A stretch of 36,223 nt of DNA from an uncultured Nitrosomonadales bacterium (GTDB lineage Bacteria > Pseudomonadota > Gammaproteobacteria > Burkholderiales > Gallionellaceae), in assembly GCA_903915035.1 (NCBI GenBank), contig CAIWRI010000137.1, positions 1 to 36,223 on the forward strand. The letters are read 5' to 3'. This document shows positions 8,333-15,611 of the stretch, in pieces. The first letter of the stretch is position 1; each line of letters starts with the position of its first letter. Below the pieces are notes generated by a model. That model saw nothing but the letters and a program-made list of their open reading frames with translations, ran no database searches and was not told the DNA's origin. The translations under genes were made by a program, and so were the position numbers.

Positions 8333-9586
8333 TTATTTCGTCCGGGCCGCAGCGGCAAGTTTGACCACTGCTTGTGCGGATGTCATCTCAGAGTTGAAAA
8401 ATTGCGTCACGACATCCTGGATCGCGCCGGTGGTTGCTGCCGGAACTGCCATCTGATGAGCGATACTTGGCACCAGTGTGCCGGCCTTCGAGGACGCGAT
8501 GAAGTCAGTGTGTGATTTTTTCGCACAATCGTCAAACTTGTCCATCTTTACATCCAGACGTGCAGGTATCGAGCCTTTGTTAAGGTTAAATATCTCCTGG
8601 AATTCCGGACTCATAATCGCGCTGGCAAGATCATCCTGCCCTTTTGTTGCTTCAGCCGACTTTTGTTTAAACATCACGAAACTGTCGATGTTGTAGGTAA
8701 AGTCGCCTTTCGTGCCGGGTGCATCGACACACAGGTAGTCAGCACCGGGTTTCTTGCCTGCAGCAGCGAACTCTCCTTTGGCCCAGTCACCCATGAATTG
8801 CATACCAGCCTTGCCTTGTATCACCATTTGTGTAGCCAGGTTCCAGTCGCGTCCGGAAAAATCCTTATCTACATATTTGCGCACCATGCGGAAAGTGTTG
8901 AACGCCTTTAACATGGTCGCACTCTGCAGCGCGCCCTGATCCAGCTGAACCATGGATTTTTTATAAAAATCAGCACCACCTACACCCAACACCACCGATT
9001 CAAAAATGGTAAAATCTTGCCACGGCTGTCCCCCGTGTGCCACGGGAATGAAACCGGCTTTCTGAAGTTTGTCGGCGGCGGCAGGAAATTCAGCCCAGGT
9101 TTTCGGAACGGTAGCACCTGCTTTTTTGAATACGGCCGGGTTGACCCACATCCAGTTTACCCGGTGCACATTGACCGGAACGGCAACATAATTTCCCTGG
9201 TATTTCATCGCGCTACTCACGACAGGCGGGAGCTGTGCATCCCAATGCCCGGCCTTGGCAACAGCGGAGAGATTGGCCAGCACGCCTTCGTTAGCCCATT
9301 CCTGAATCGACGGACCTTTAATTTGTGCCGCAGTTGGCGCATCGCCTGCAACCACTCTGGCCTTTAGCACTGTCATTGCATTTTCGCCACCACCGCCTGA
9401 AACCGCAAAATCCTTCCAGCTATCCCCTTTGGCCTGCATGAGTTTTTTTAATTCACCTACCGACTTTGCCTCGCCGCCCGATGTCCACCAGTGCAGCACC
9501 TCGACCTCTGCGGCTTGCGCAGAGAAAACCGCCAGTGAAAGTGCCATTGCTACCGCTAATTTTGTTTTGTGTTGAATACAATTCAT
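8333..9586 (-). CDS. gtsA: Sugar ABC transporter periplasmic substrate-binding protein (GtsA-like)
   Basis: A periplasmic solute-binding protein of 417 aa. The signal peptide has a basic start, a hydrophobic core (LAVAMALSLAVFS) and an AQA cleavage site near residue 25. The mature start EVEVLHWWTSGGEAKSV is characteristic of the family-1 glucose/mannose-binding proteins next to glucose-catabolism genes in pseudomonads. It has no lipobox. It is the first gene of the operon, with GGAGCGG upstream of its ATG and a good promoter about 170 bases further up. Glucose is the most likely ligand, but related sugars bind to close homologues and specificity is inferred. Confidence 0.9.
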   Translation of the reverse strand: MNCIQHKTKLAVAMALSLAVFSAQAAEVEVLHWWTSGGEAKSVGELKKLMQAKGDSWKDFAVSGGGGENAMTVLKARVVAGDAPTAAQIKGPSIQEWANEGVLANLSAVAKAGHWDAQLPPVVSSAMKYQGNYVAVPVNVHRVNWMWVNPAVFKKAGATVPKTWAEFPAAADKLQKAGFIPVAHGGQPWQDFTIFESVVLGVGGADFYKKSMVQLDQGALQSATMLKAFNTFRMVRKYVDKDFSGRDWNLATQMVIQGKAGMQFMGDWAKGEFAAAGKKPGADYLCVDAPGTKGDFTYNIDSFVMFKQKSAEATKGQDDLASAIMSPEFQEIFNLNKGSIPARLDVKMDKFDDCAKKSHTDFIASSKAGTLVPSIAHQMAVPAATTGAIQDVVTQFFNSEMTSAQAVVKLAAAARTK

Positions 9587-9755
9587 TTTTCCGCTCCCCG
9601 TTAATGATAGTGCCTATATGCGGCTTATTCAGCTAAAACCGCTGACACTTTGGATATTCTTTACTGCACTACGAACATTAAAACCGCTTCCCGCCTGGCT
9701 ATGGATGAATAACCCCGTAATTACATGCAGTGCCCGAAAACTGACACCGCGGATT

Positions 9756-9784
9756 AATTTACACGAGTAAATATTTATTGTCAA
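9756..9784 (-). promoter_or_regulatory. Putative sigma70-type promoter of the gts operon
   Basis: On the minus strand a perfect TTGACA (9784-9779) is followed after 17 bases by TAAATT (9761-9756), four of six matches to TATAAT. The spacer ends in an inverted repeat, TTTAC-N4-GTAAA (9758-9771), which overlaps the -10 box and could be an operator. Spacing and position upstream of gtsA fit a housekeeping promoter. No experiment supports it. Confidence 0.6.
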
Positions 9785-9872
9785 TATTAATTAAATTCGC
9801 AAAACAACAGCGTGGATTTTAAGCCATAATTATTTAAGCAAGCTTCTAATACAAGGCTATTTGCTGCAAAGC

Positions 9873-9886
9873 TACTCGTGTATACT
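9873..9886 (+). promoter_or_regulatory. TACTCGTGTA motif with adjoining -10-like box, possible zwf promoter
   Basis: TACTCGTG is followed directly by TATACT (9881-9886), five of six matches to a -10 box. The best -35 candidate, TTGCTG (9861-9866), is only 14 bases upstream, which is too short for a normal promoter, so activator help or a different start is possible. The 10-mer also occurs inverted in the gts promoter. Confidence 0.35.
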
Positions 9887-9952
9887 TAACCGCGTAATTT
9901 TTGCAATAAAAGCGTGTCGCAGTCGCTATATCGCTTGATTTGAGACAAGTTA

Positions 9953-9967
9953 TGTAATATAGTTACG
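9953..9967. promoter_or_regulatory. Putative HexR operator
   Basis: TGTAATATAGTTACG has the GTAA-N5-TTAC symmetry of the HexR sites described in gammaproteobacteria (TGTAAT-N3-ATTACA type). It lies 113 bases upstream of zwf, in the operon that encodes HexR itself, so autoregulation and control of the Entner-Doudoroff genes relieved by KDPG are expected. One arm has a mismatch at the outer base. Confidence 0.55.
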
Positions 9968-10079
9968 CCTATTTTAGTGATTTTGTAACTACGTGGCTTT
10001 TAAAATACCCGCTCACTACGCGAGTTACACGTTAAAACTCATGCAGATTCGTGCAGTCAACATCTAACCGGTACAGGCT

Positions 10080-11540
10080 ATGGCATTCGATATTATTTTA
10101 TTTGGCGGCAAAGGCGATTTGAGTTGGCGCAAATTGATGCCGGCCTTGTTTCAGGCACACAGGCACGGTGCACTGCCGTCCGATGGCCGAATCCTGGCCG
10201 TGTCCAGGGACGAGACAGATACGCTGCATTACCAGCAGTGGCTGGAGGACAAGTTTAAACAACTGTCGTGGGACGAGGACTATACAGAAATACAATTTAC
10301 CGCTTTTTTGCAATGCATCGAATATCTGTCGCTGGACTTGACCGAAACGGCGCACTACCACCGTGTCGCCGACTGGGTCGCTACGGGCACGGCCGAGTCG
10401 GTGACCCTGTATCTGGCCACGACACCGCAGCTATTCACCGGGATTTGTGAAGGACTGGCTAAAGTAGGACTCAATCACGCCGGTGTGCGGGTGGTACTGG
10501 AAAAACCGCTGGGACACGATCTGGAATCGGCCAGGGCGATCAACAAGGCGGTCAGTGGCTGTTTCGCAGAAAATCAGATCTTTCGTATCGATCATTACTT
10601 AGGCAAACAGTCGGTGCAAAACTTGCTGGCCCTGCGCTTCGGCAATTGCCTGTTTGAACCCTTGTGGCGTCGCGAGGCGGTGCAAAATGTGCAGATCACC
10701 ATTGCCGAGGATCTGGGCGTAGAGCAGCGCGGCGGTTATTACGATCAAAGCGGCGCCTTGCGTGACATGGTGCAGAACCATCTGTTGCAATTACTCTGCA
10801 TCGTCGCCATGGAACCGCCCGCCAGTGATGACGCCGATGCGATACGCGACGAAAAGTTAAAAGTATTACGTTCGCTGCGGGTTTATAAAGATCACGAAGT
10901 CAATCAATATGTGGTGCGCGGCCAGTACCGGGAAGGCATCATTGAGGGGGTGAAAGTGCCCGGTTATCTGGACGAGTCCGGCGTGCCCAATAACAGCAAT
11001 ACGGAAACTTACGTGGCTATCCGTGCCGAAATCGACAATTGGCGCTGGGCGGGCGTGCCATTTTTCCTGCGTACCGGCAAGCGTCTGGCTAAAAAATCCG
11101 CAGAAATTGTCATTAATTTCAAGGCAGTTCCCCATTCGATTTTTGGCATGCCGATGCAGCCGGCAAACAATCGTCTGGTTATATCCTTACAGCCGGAAGA
11201 TAAGATCGAATTACAACTGTTCGCCAAAATATCCAACCGGGAGCAACTGGACAGCAATCGCCTGACAGCAGTCAATCTCGACTTGAATTTTAAGGACGCG
11301 TACGGCAATCAAACCATTGATGCTTACGAGCGTCTGTTATTGATGGTGATTGCCGGTCGTCTGGATTTATTTGTGCGCTTTGACGAGCAACAGGCAGCCT
11401 GGAACTGGGTAATGCCGATTCTGAATGCCTGGGAAAACAACACCACGGCGCCCAGATCTTATGTGGCGGGCACTTGGGGTCCACCGGCCGCCAGTGCCCT
11501 GGTGGCACGCGACAACGCCAGCTGGGCTGAGGAAAGCTAG
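10080..11540 (+). CDS. zwf: Glucose-6-phosphate 1-dehydrogenase
   Basis: A cytoplasmic enzyme of 486 aa, the normal length. It oxidises glucose 6-phosphate to 6-phosphogluconolactone with NADP+ or NAD+. The N-terminal dinucleotide loop reads FGGKGDLSWRKLMPAL, slightly different from the common GASGDLTxRKLxPAL. EKP (141-143) and the substrate signature RIDHYLGK (169-176, with His and Lys) are intact. The C-terminal region has FLRTGKRL. It is the first gene of zwf-hexR-edd-eda, with a spacing of 3 bases to hexR. The ribosome site before the ATG is weak. The neighbours place it at the head of the Entner-Doudoroff pathway. Confidence 0.96.
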   Translation: MAFDIILFGGKGDLSWRKLMPALFQAHRHGALPSDGRILAVSRDETDTLHYQQWLEDKFKQLSWDEDYTEIQFTAFLQCIEYLSLDLTETAHYHRVADWVATGTAESVTLYLATTPQLFTGICEGLAKVGLNHAGVRVVLEKPLGHDLESARAINKAVSGCFAENQIFRIDHYLGKQSVQNLLALRFGNCLFEPLWRREAVQNVQITIAEDLGVEQRGGYYDQSGALRDMVQNHLLQLLCIVAMEPPASDDADAIRDEKLKVLRSLRVYKDHEVNQYVVRGQYREGIIEGVKVPGYLDESGVPNNSNTETYVAIRAEIDNWRWAGVPFFLRTGKRLAKKSAEIVINFKAVPHSIFGMPMQPANNRLVISLQPEDKIELQLFAKISNREQLDSNRLTAVNLDLNFKDAYGNQTIDAYERLLLMVIAGRLDLFVRFDEQQAAWNWVMPILNAWENNTTAPRSYVAGTWGPPAASALVARDNASWAEES

Positions 11541-11543
11541 TAA

Positions 11544-12401
11544 ATGAACTTACTGGATAAAGTAGCTGCAAACAAAGCGGCGCTGTCGGTCGCTGAACGT
11601 CGTGTGGCCAGGCTGGTGCTGGATGATCCGAGGGGCTTCTCAACGCTGCCCGTCACGGTGCTGGCCGAAAAAGCAGCAGTGAGTAAACCGACGGTGGTGC
11701 GTTTTTGCAGAAGTCTGGGCTACGAGGGGCTGACCGATTTTAAATTGAAGCTGGCCGGCAGCCTCAATCAGGGCGTGCCCTTTATTCATACGGCGGTCAA
11801 CGAGCAGGACAGTACTCAGCTGATGATCGTAAAAATCATCGACAACGTGGTGAGCGCCTTGTTGCAATACAGAAACGAGGCTAGCAGCAGCAGCTTTCAG
11901 CAGGCCATTGATGCGCTTTATGAGACAACCCGCTCGGGCGGACGAGTCGAATTTTACGGCGTAGGGAACTCAGGTTTCGTGGCGCAGGATGCCCAGCACA
12001 AATTTTTTCGCTTAGGCGGAAACACCGTCGCCTTTTCTGACGGACATGTGCAGATTATGGCGGCGACTATGCTTGGCAGCAAGGATTGCGCGGTCATCAT
12101 CTCCAACTCGGGACGCAGCCGCGACTTGCTTGATGCAACCGAAATTGCCGGCAAAACCGGTGCTACGACGATTGTGATTACCGCGAGCGGTTCGCCGTTA
12201 GCCGGGCTCGGACATATTCTGCTGGCAGCGGATCATCCCGAGGGCTACGACCGCTACAGCCCGATGATTTCAAGACTGCTGCATTTATCTATTATTGATA
12301 TTTTGACCACGGGGGTCGCGCTCAAAATAGGCCCGACACTCAGACCCATGCTTGAAAACATCAAAAAAAATCTTAAAAACAAAAGATACAGCGACGCCTA
12401 G
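11544..12401 (+). CDS. hexR: RpiR-family transcriptional regulator HexR
   Basis: A cytoplasmic DNA-binding repressor of 285 aa. The N-terminal HTH_6 domain (about 1-75) includes LAEKAAVSKPTVVRFCRSLG as the recognition region. The C-terminal SIS sugar-phosphate domain (about 125-260) has FYGVGNSGFVAQDAQHKF and VIISNSGRSRDLLDA. HexR proteins bind KDPG and repress zwf, edd, eda and related genes. Its place between zwf and edd supports this identity. GAGGAAAG lies just upstream of the ATG, inside the end of zwf. A likely operator lies upstream of zwf. Confidence 0.93.
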   Translation: MNLLDKVAANKAALSVAERRVARLVLDDPRGFSTLPVTVLAEKAAVSKPTVVRFCRSLGYEGLTDFKLKLAGSLNQGVPFIHTAVNEQDSTQLMIVKIIDNVVSALLQYRNEASSSSFQQAIDALYETTRSGGRVEFYGVGNSGFVAQDAQHKFFRLGGNTVAFSDGHVQIMAATMLGSKDCAVIISNSGRSRDLLDATEIAGKTGATTIVITASGSPLAGLGHILLAADHPEGYDRYSPMISRLLHLSIIDILTTGVALKIGPTLRPMLENIKKNLKNKRYSDA

Positions 12402-12450
12402 CGCGCATTTGCTGCGGCACAATTTTTCTCAAGGATTGTTGAGACTTACT

Positions 12451-14235
12451 ATGATAAACAACACTGTACACTTAATTACCGAACGAATCAGATTAAGAAG
12501 CCGGGACAGTCGCACGGCCTATCTGCAAGACATCCATAAGCGCCTGGCTACCCCTGCGGCGAGAGGCGAGATGGGCTGTGCCAATATTGCCCACGCCTGG
12601 GCTGCACTGCCGCAAAACGACAAATTAAAGCTGGTGCATGAAAAAGCACCTCATCTGGCGATTGTCACCGCATACAACGATATGTTGTCAGCGCATCAGC
12701 CTTATGCAGCTTATCCCGGCATTATTCGGGATGAGGCGCACAAACTGGGCATCACCTGTCAGGTCGCAGGCGGCGTGCCGGCAATGTGCGACGGGATTAC
12801 GCAAGGCGGCGAAGGCATGGAGCTCAGCCTGTTTTCCCGCGATGTGATTGCCATGAGCAGCGCAATCGCGCTGTCACATAACGTATTTGATGCTGTTTTA
12901 TATCTTGGGGTTTGCGACAAGATTGTTCCCGGTCTGTTGATCGGTGCGTTGAACTTCGGCTATCTGCCGGGTATTTTTGTGCCGGCAGGCCCTATGTCAT
13001 CCGGTCTGTCGAATAAGGAAAAAGCTAAAGTCCGCGAGTTAAGCGCGCAAGGCCTGGTCGGCCGAGATGAACTGTTAAAATCGGAGATGGCAGCCTATCA
13101 CGGGCCGGGCACCTGTACTTTTTATGGCACAGCGAACAGCAATCAAATGCTATTGGAGGCGATGGGGCTGCATGTGCCGGGAGCGGCGTTCGTGCCGCCT
13201 CAGGACGCAAAGCGCGAAGCCTTGACCCGTGAAGCGGTGCGTCTTGCCAAAGCGCTCGCGATCAGCGTCAAAAAATCGCCTCGCGCGCCAGCACCGATCG
13301 GCCTGATGATAGACGAACGCAGCATCGTCAATGCGATGGTGGCCTTGATGGCGACAGGTGGTTCGACGAATCACCTCATCCACTGGGTGGCCGTGGCTTA
13401 CGCGGCGGGCATACGCATCAACTGGGACGATTTCTCCGCATTATCCGATGTCGTGCCGCTGATCGCCCGGGTTTATCCGAACGGCGCTGCCGATGTAAAC
13501 CAGTTCCAGCAAGCGGGCGGGCCGCAATATGTCATCAGCCAGTTGCTTCAAGCAGGACTGATGCACGCTGACGCAATGACGGTCACAGGACAAACGCTGG
13601 CTGACACGGTAGCGCATATCGCGCCCGAATCTGCCGATGACAGTGTGTTAAGAACCGTCGCTGCGCCGTTTCAGGCGCGCGGTGGCTTGAAAGTATTGAA
13701 TGGTAATTTGGGGCGTGCGGTGATCAAAATCTCTTCCTGTCCGGAAGATCGCCACATCATTCAAGCGCCGGCCAGGCTGTTTGACAGTCAGGAAGCCATG
13801 CAAGCCGCCTTTAACGCGGGTGAACTCGATAAAGATGTGGTGGTGGTGGTCAGATTTCAGGGGCCGCAAGCCAACGGCATGCCCGAATTGCATAAATTGA
13901 CCCCGGCCTTATCTATCTTGCAAAACAAAGGCTATCGGGTAGCACTGGTAACGGATGGACGCATGAGCGGTGCTTCGGGTAGTGTGCCGGCAGCGATTCA
14001 TGTCAGTCCTGAAGCATTAGCTGGCGGGCCGCTGGCCAAGGTTCAAGACGGCGATCTGATTCGTCTGGATGCGCTGGCGGGAACGCTTGAGGTATTGATA
14101 GACGCGGAAATCTGGGCTCAACGCAGTAACGCGAAATTAACAAGGCAAGCCGCAACAGGACTGGGACGCGATCTGTTCTCAGCTTTTAGAAAAAATGCCA
14201 CGACGGCAGAAGAAGGAGCAATCACATGGCTTTAG
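12451..14235 (+). CDS. edd: Phosphogluconate dehydratase
   Basis: Converts 6-phosphogluconate to 2-keto-3-deoxy-6-phosphogluconate (KDPG) in the Entner-Doudoroff pathway. The open frame starts at 12352 inside hexR, but the ATG at 12451 is chosen: it gives 594 aa, near the usual 600, begins MINNTVHLITERI like other Edd proteins, and has GAGA 6 bases upstream. The iron-sulfur cysteines are in place, Cys155 (YLGVCDK) and Cys222 (GPGTCTFYGTANSNQ), matching the positions in E. coli Edd. The IlvD/Edd motif GRMSGASGSVPAAIHVSPEA is near the C-terminus. Its end overlaps eda by 10 bases. Confidence 0.95.
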   Translation: MINNTVHLITERIRLRSRDSRTAYLQDIHKRLATPAARGEMGCANIAHAWAALPQNDKLKLVHEKAPHLAIVTAYNDMLSAHQPYAAYPGIIRDEAHKLGITCQVAGGVPAMCDGITQGGEGMELSLFSRDVIAMSSAIALSHNVFDAVLYLGVCDKIVPGLLIGALNFGYLPGIFVPAGPMSSGLSNKEKAKVRELSAQGLVGRDELLKSEMAAYHGPGTCTFYGTANSNQMLLEAMGLHVPGAAFVPPQDAKREALTREAVRLAKALAISVKKSPRAPAPIGLMIDERSIVNAMVALMATGGSTNHLIHWVAVAYAAGIRINWDDFSALSDVVPLIARVYPNGAADVNQFQQAGGPQYVISQLLQAGLMHADAMTVTGQTLADTVAHIAPESADDSVLRTVAAPFQARGGLKVLNGNLGRAVIKISSCPEDRHIIQAPARLFDSQEAMQAAFNAGELDKDVVVVVRFQGPQANGMPELHKLTPALSILQNKGYRVALVTDGRMSGASGSVPAAIHVSPEALAGGPLAKVQDGDLIRLDALAGTLEVLIDAEIWAQRSNAKLTRQAATGLGRDLFSAFRKNATTAEEGAITWL

Positions 14236-14858
14236 TTACGAAAGATTTGCCAAAATTTGGCCCCGTTGTTCCGGTCATCGTCATCGACCATCTTGAAGAT
14301 GCGCTGCCACTCGCCGCCGCCTTGCTCGAAGGCGGGATACGCGTGCTGGAAATCACCTTGAGAACCAGGGTAGCGTTGGAGGCAATAGAACGCATCGCAA
14401 AAGAATTCCCCGAGGCGATCGTGGGTGCGGGAACCATCAGAACCCAGGCTGATTTGATCCGCGCCAAAGACGCCGGTTCACAGTTTTGTGTCAGTCCCGG
14501 TTATACCGCTGAAATCGGGCGGGCCAGCAAAACCTATGAATTACCCTTGTTGCCTGGCGTATCCACCTGTTCCGAATTGATGCAGGCCAATAATGACGGT
14601 TTTGATTTTCTGAAGCTTTTTCCGGCTGAAGTGGCAGGCGGCATCCCTTTATTGAAGGCCTGGGCGGGTCCTTTTCCGGAGATCCTGTTTTGTCCTACCG
14701 GCGGCGTGAGGCGGGATACTGCTGCTCAGTACCTCGCTCTGGACAATGTGGCTTGCGTAGGCGGCACCTGGCTTAGCAATGCCGAAGTAATGAAAAACAA
14801 GGACTGGAAACAATTGACGGCGCTGGCGCTGGAAGCCGCAAAAATCAGCGCTGTATAG
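14226..14858 (+). CDS. eda: KDPG/KHG aldolase
   Basis: A class I aldolase of 210 aa that splits KDPG into pyruvate and glyceraldehyde 3-phosphate. The active-site glutamate lies in LEITLRT (Glu42) and the Schiff-base lysine in FLKLFPAE (Lys130). The FCPTGGV phosphate loop and GGTWL near the end are conserved. It is the last gene of the zwf-hexR-edd-eda operon, coupled to edd through a 10-base overlap with AGGAGC upstream of its ATG. It ends 5 bases before the convergent stop of pgl, with no room for a separate terminator. Confidence 0.96.
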   Translation: MALVTKDLPKFGPVVPVIVIDHLEDALPLAAALLEGGIRVLEITLRTRVALEAIERIAKEFPEAIVGAGTIRTQADLIRAKDAGSQFCVSPGYTAEIGRASKTYELPLLPGVSTCSELMQANNDGFDFLKLFPAEVAGGIPLLKAWAGPFPEILFCPTGGVRRDTAAQYLALDNVACVGGTWLSNAEVMKNKDWKQLTALALEAAKISAV

Positions 14859-14863
14859 TACGC

Positions 14864-15535
14864 TTAATTTTCAAGCCAGGCGGCACGGTCCATATGCCAC
14901 TCAGCCCCGCTCACGCACGCCGCAGGCAATACCTCACCTTGCTTGATGCGTGCCAGAGGCTCGCGCTTACTCTTCCCGGCAAGCAAAAACAACTTGTGTC
15001 TCGCACGATTGATCGTATCCATACCCAGTGATACGCGTTCCGATGGCGGTTTGGGTGAATTGAACACGGCAACCACCGGTGCGCAACGCTGCGTTGCCGG
15101 ATTACCGGGAAACAGGCTGGCAGTGTGGCCATCCTCGCCCAGACCCAGCAATACCAAATCGAGTTGGCCTGCCTGAGCAATGACAGCGTGATATTCTGCT
15201 GCGGCCTGCAGCGCACCGAGTTGGGCTGGAATGACATGCACATTTTCCGCAGGAATCGCGATATGCCTGATCAGCGCATCATAGGCCATGCTGTCGTTTC
15301 GTTCTGCATCGCCTGCAGGTAAACAGCGCTCATCGCCGAAATAGAGCTGCACATGGCTCCAGTCCACCGGTAATCGACGCAACACTTCATAACAATAGCG
15401 TGGTGTTCCCCCGCCTGCCAGCGCGAAATGAAATACGCCACGTGCTGAAATCGCCTGTTTTGCCAGCCCGGCAATCCGCAGTGCCACGGCAGTGCTCAAA
15501 GCGGCCAGGTCTTCATATATTACAGGCTCATTCAT
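14864..15535 (-). CDS. pgl: 6-phosphogluconolactonase
   Basis: Hydrolyses 6-phosphogluconolactone to 6-phosphogluconate, the step between Zwf and Edd. The DevB/NagB-like fold shows LYFGDERCLP and the conserved GLGEDGHTASLFPG. The ATG at 15535 is chosen over one at 15580 because AGG lies 7 bases upstream and the protein then has 223 aa starting MNEPVIYED, which is typical; the upstream extension is unlike the family. It is encoded with glgP rather than with the other Entner-Doudoroff genes, and converges on eda. Confidence 0.93.
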   Translation of the reverse strand: MNEPVIYEDLAALSTAVALRIAGLAKQAISARGVFHFALAGGGTPRYCYEVLRRLPVDWSHVQLYFGDERCLPAGDAERNDSMAYDALIRHIAIPAENVHVIPAQLGALQAAAEYHAVIAQAGQLDLVLLGLGEDGHTASLFPGNPATQRCAPVVAVFNSPKPPSERVSLGMDTINRARHKLFLLAGKSKREPLARIKQGEVLPAACVSGAEWHMDRAAWLEN

Positions 15536-15611
15536 AAGCTGACCTGCCAATTCGCAACATACAGATCCTGCGCAGAGCATCTGCGTCAGAAATCGGTTTA
15601 ATTATCTTCAT
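15528..15611 (-). CDS. Possible 27-aa coupled ORF between glgP and pgl
   Basis: An ATG at 15611 overlaps the glgP stop in an ATGA arrangement. The frame begins MKIIKPISDAD and ends at 15528, 8 bases inside the start of pgl. The double overlap would let ribosomes pass from glgP to pgl by re-initiation. No homology is recognised. It may be a chance frame, and the only support is its fit to both junctions. Confidence 0.3.
   Translation of the reverse strand: MKIIKPISDADALRRICMLRIGRSAYE

Larger units (their letters stand above)
9587..10079. other. Divergent regulatory region between gtsA and zwf
   Basis: This 493-base AT-rich stretch has no convincing gene. It holds the gts promoter (9756-9784), a HexR-like palindrome (9953-9967) and two inverted copies of the 10-mer TACTCGTGTA: 9769-9760 on the minus strand and 9873-9882 on the plus strand. 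Each copy runs into a -10-like hexamer (TAAATT and TATACT). The length suggests binding sites for more than one regulator of sugar uptake and the Entner-Doudoroff genes. Confidence 0.6.

Noticed and set aside
12352-12450. edd start inside hexR giving 33 extra residues
   Set aside because: The extra residues have no similarity to Edd, and the ATG at 12451 gives the usual N-terminus and cysteine positions 155 and 222.
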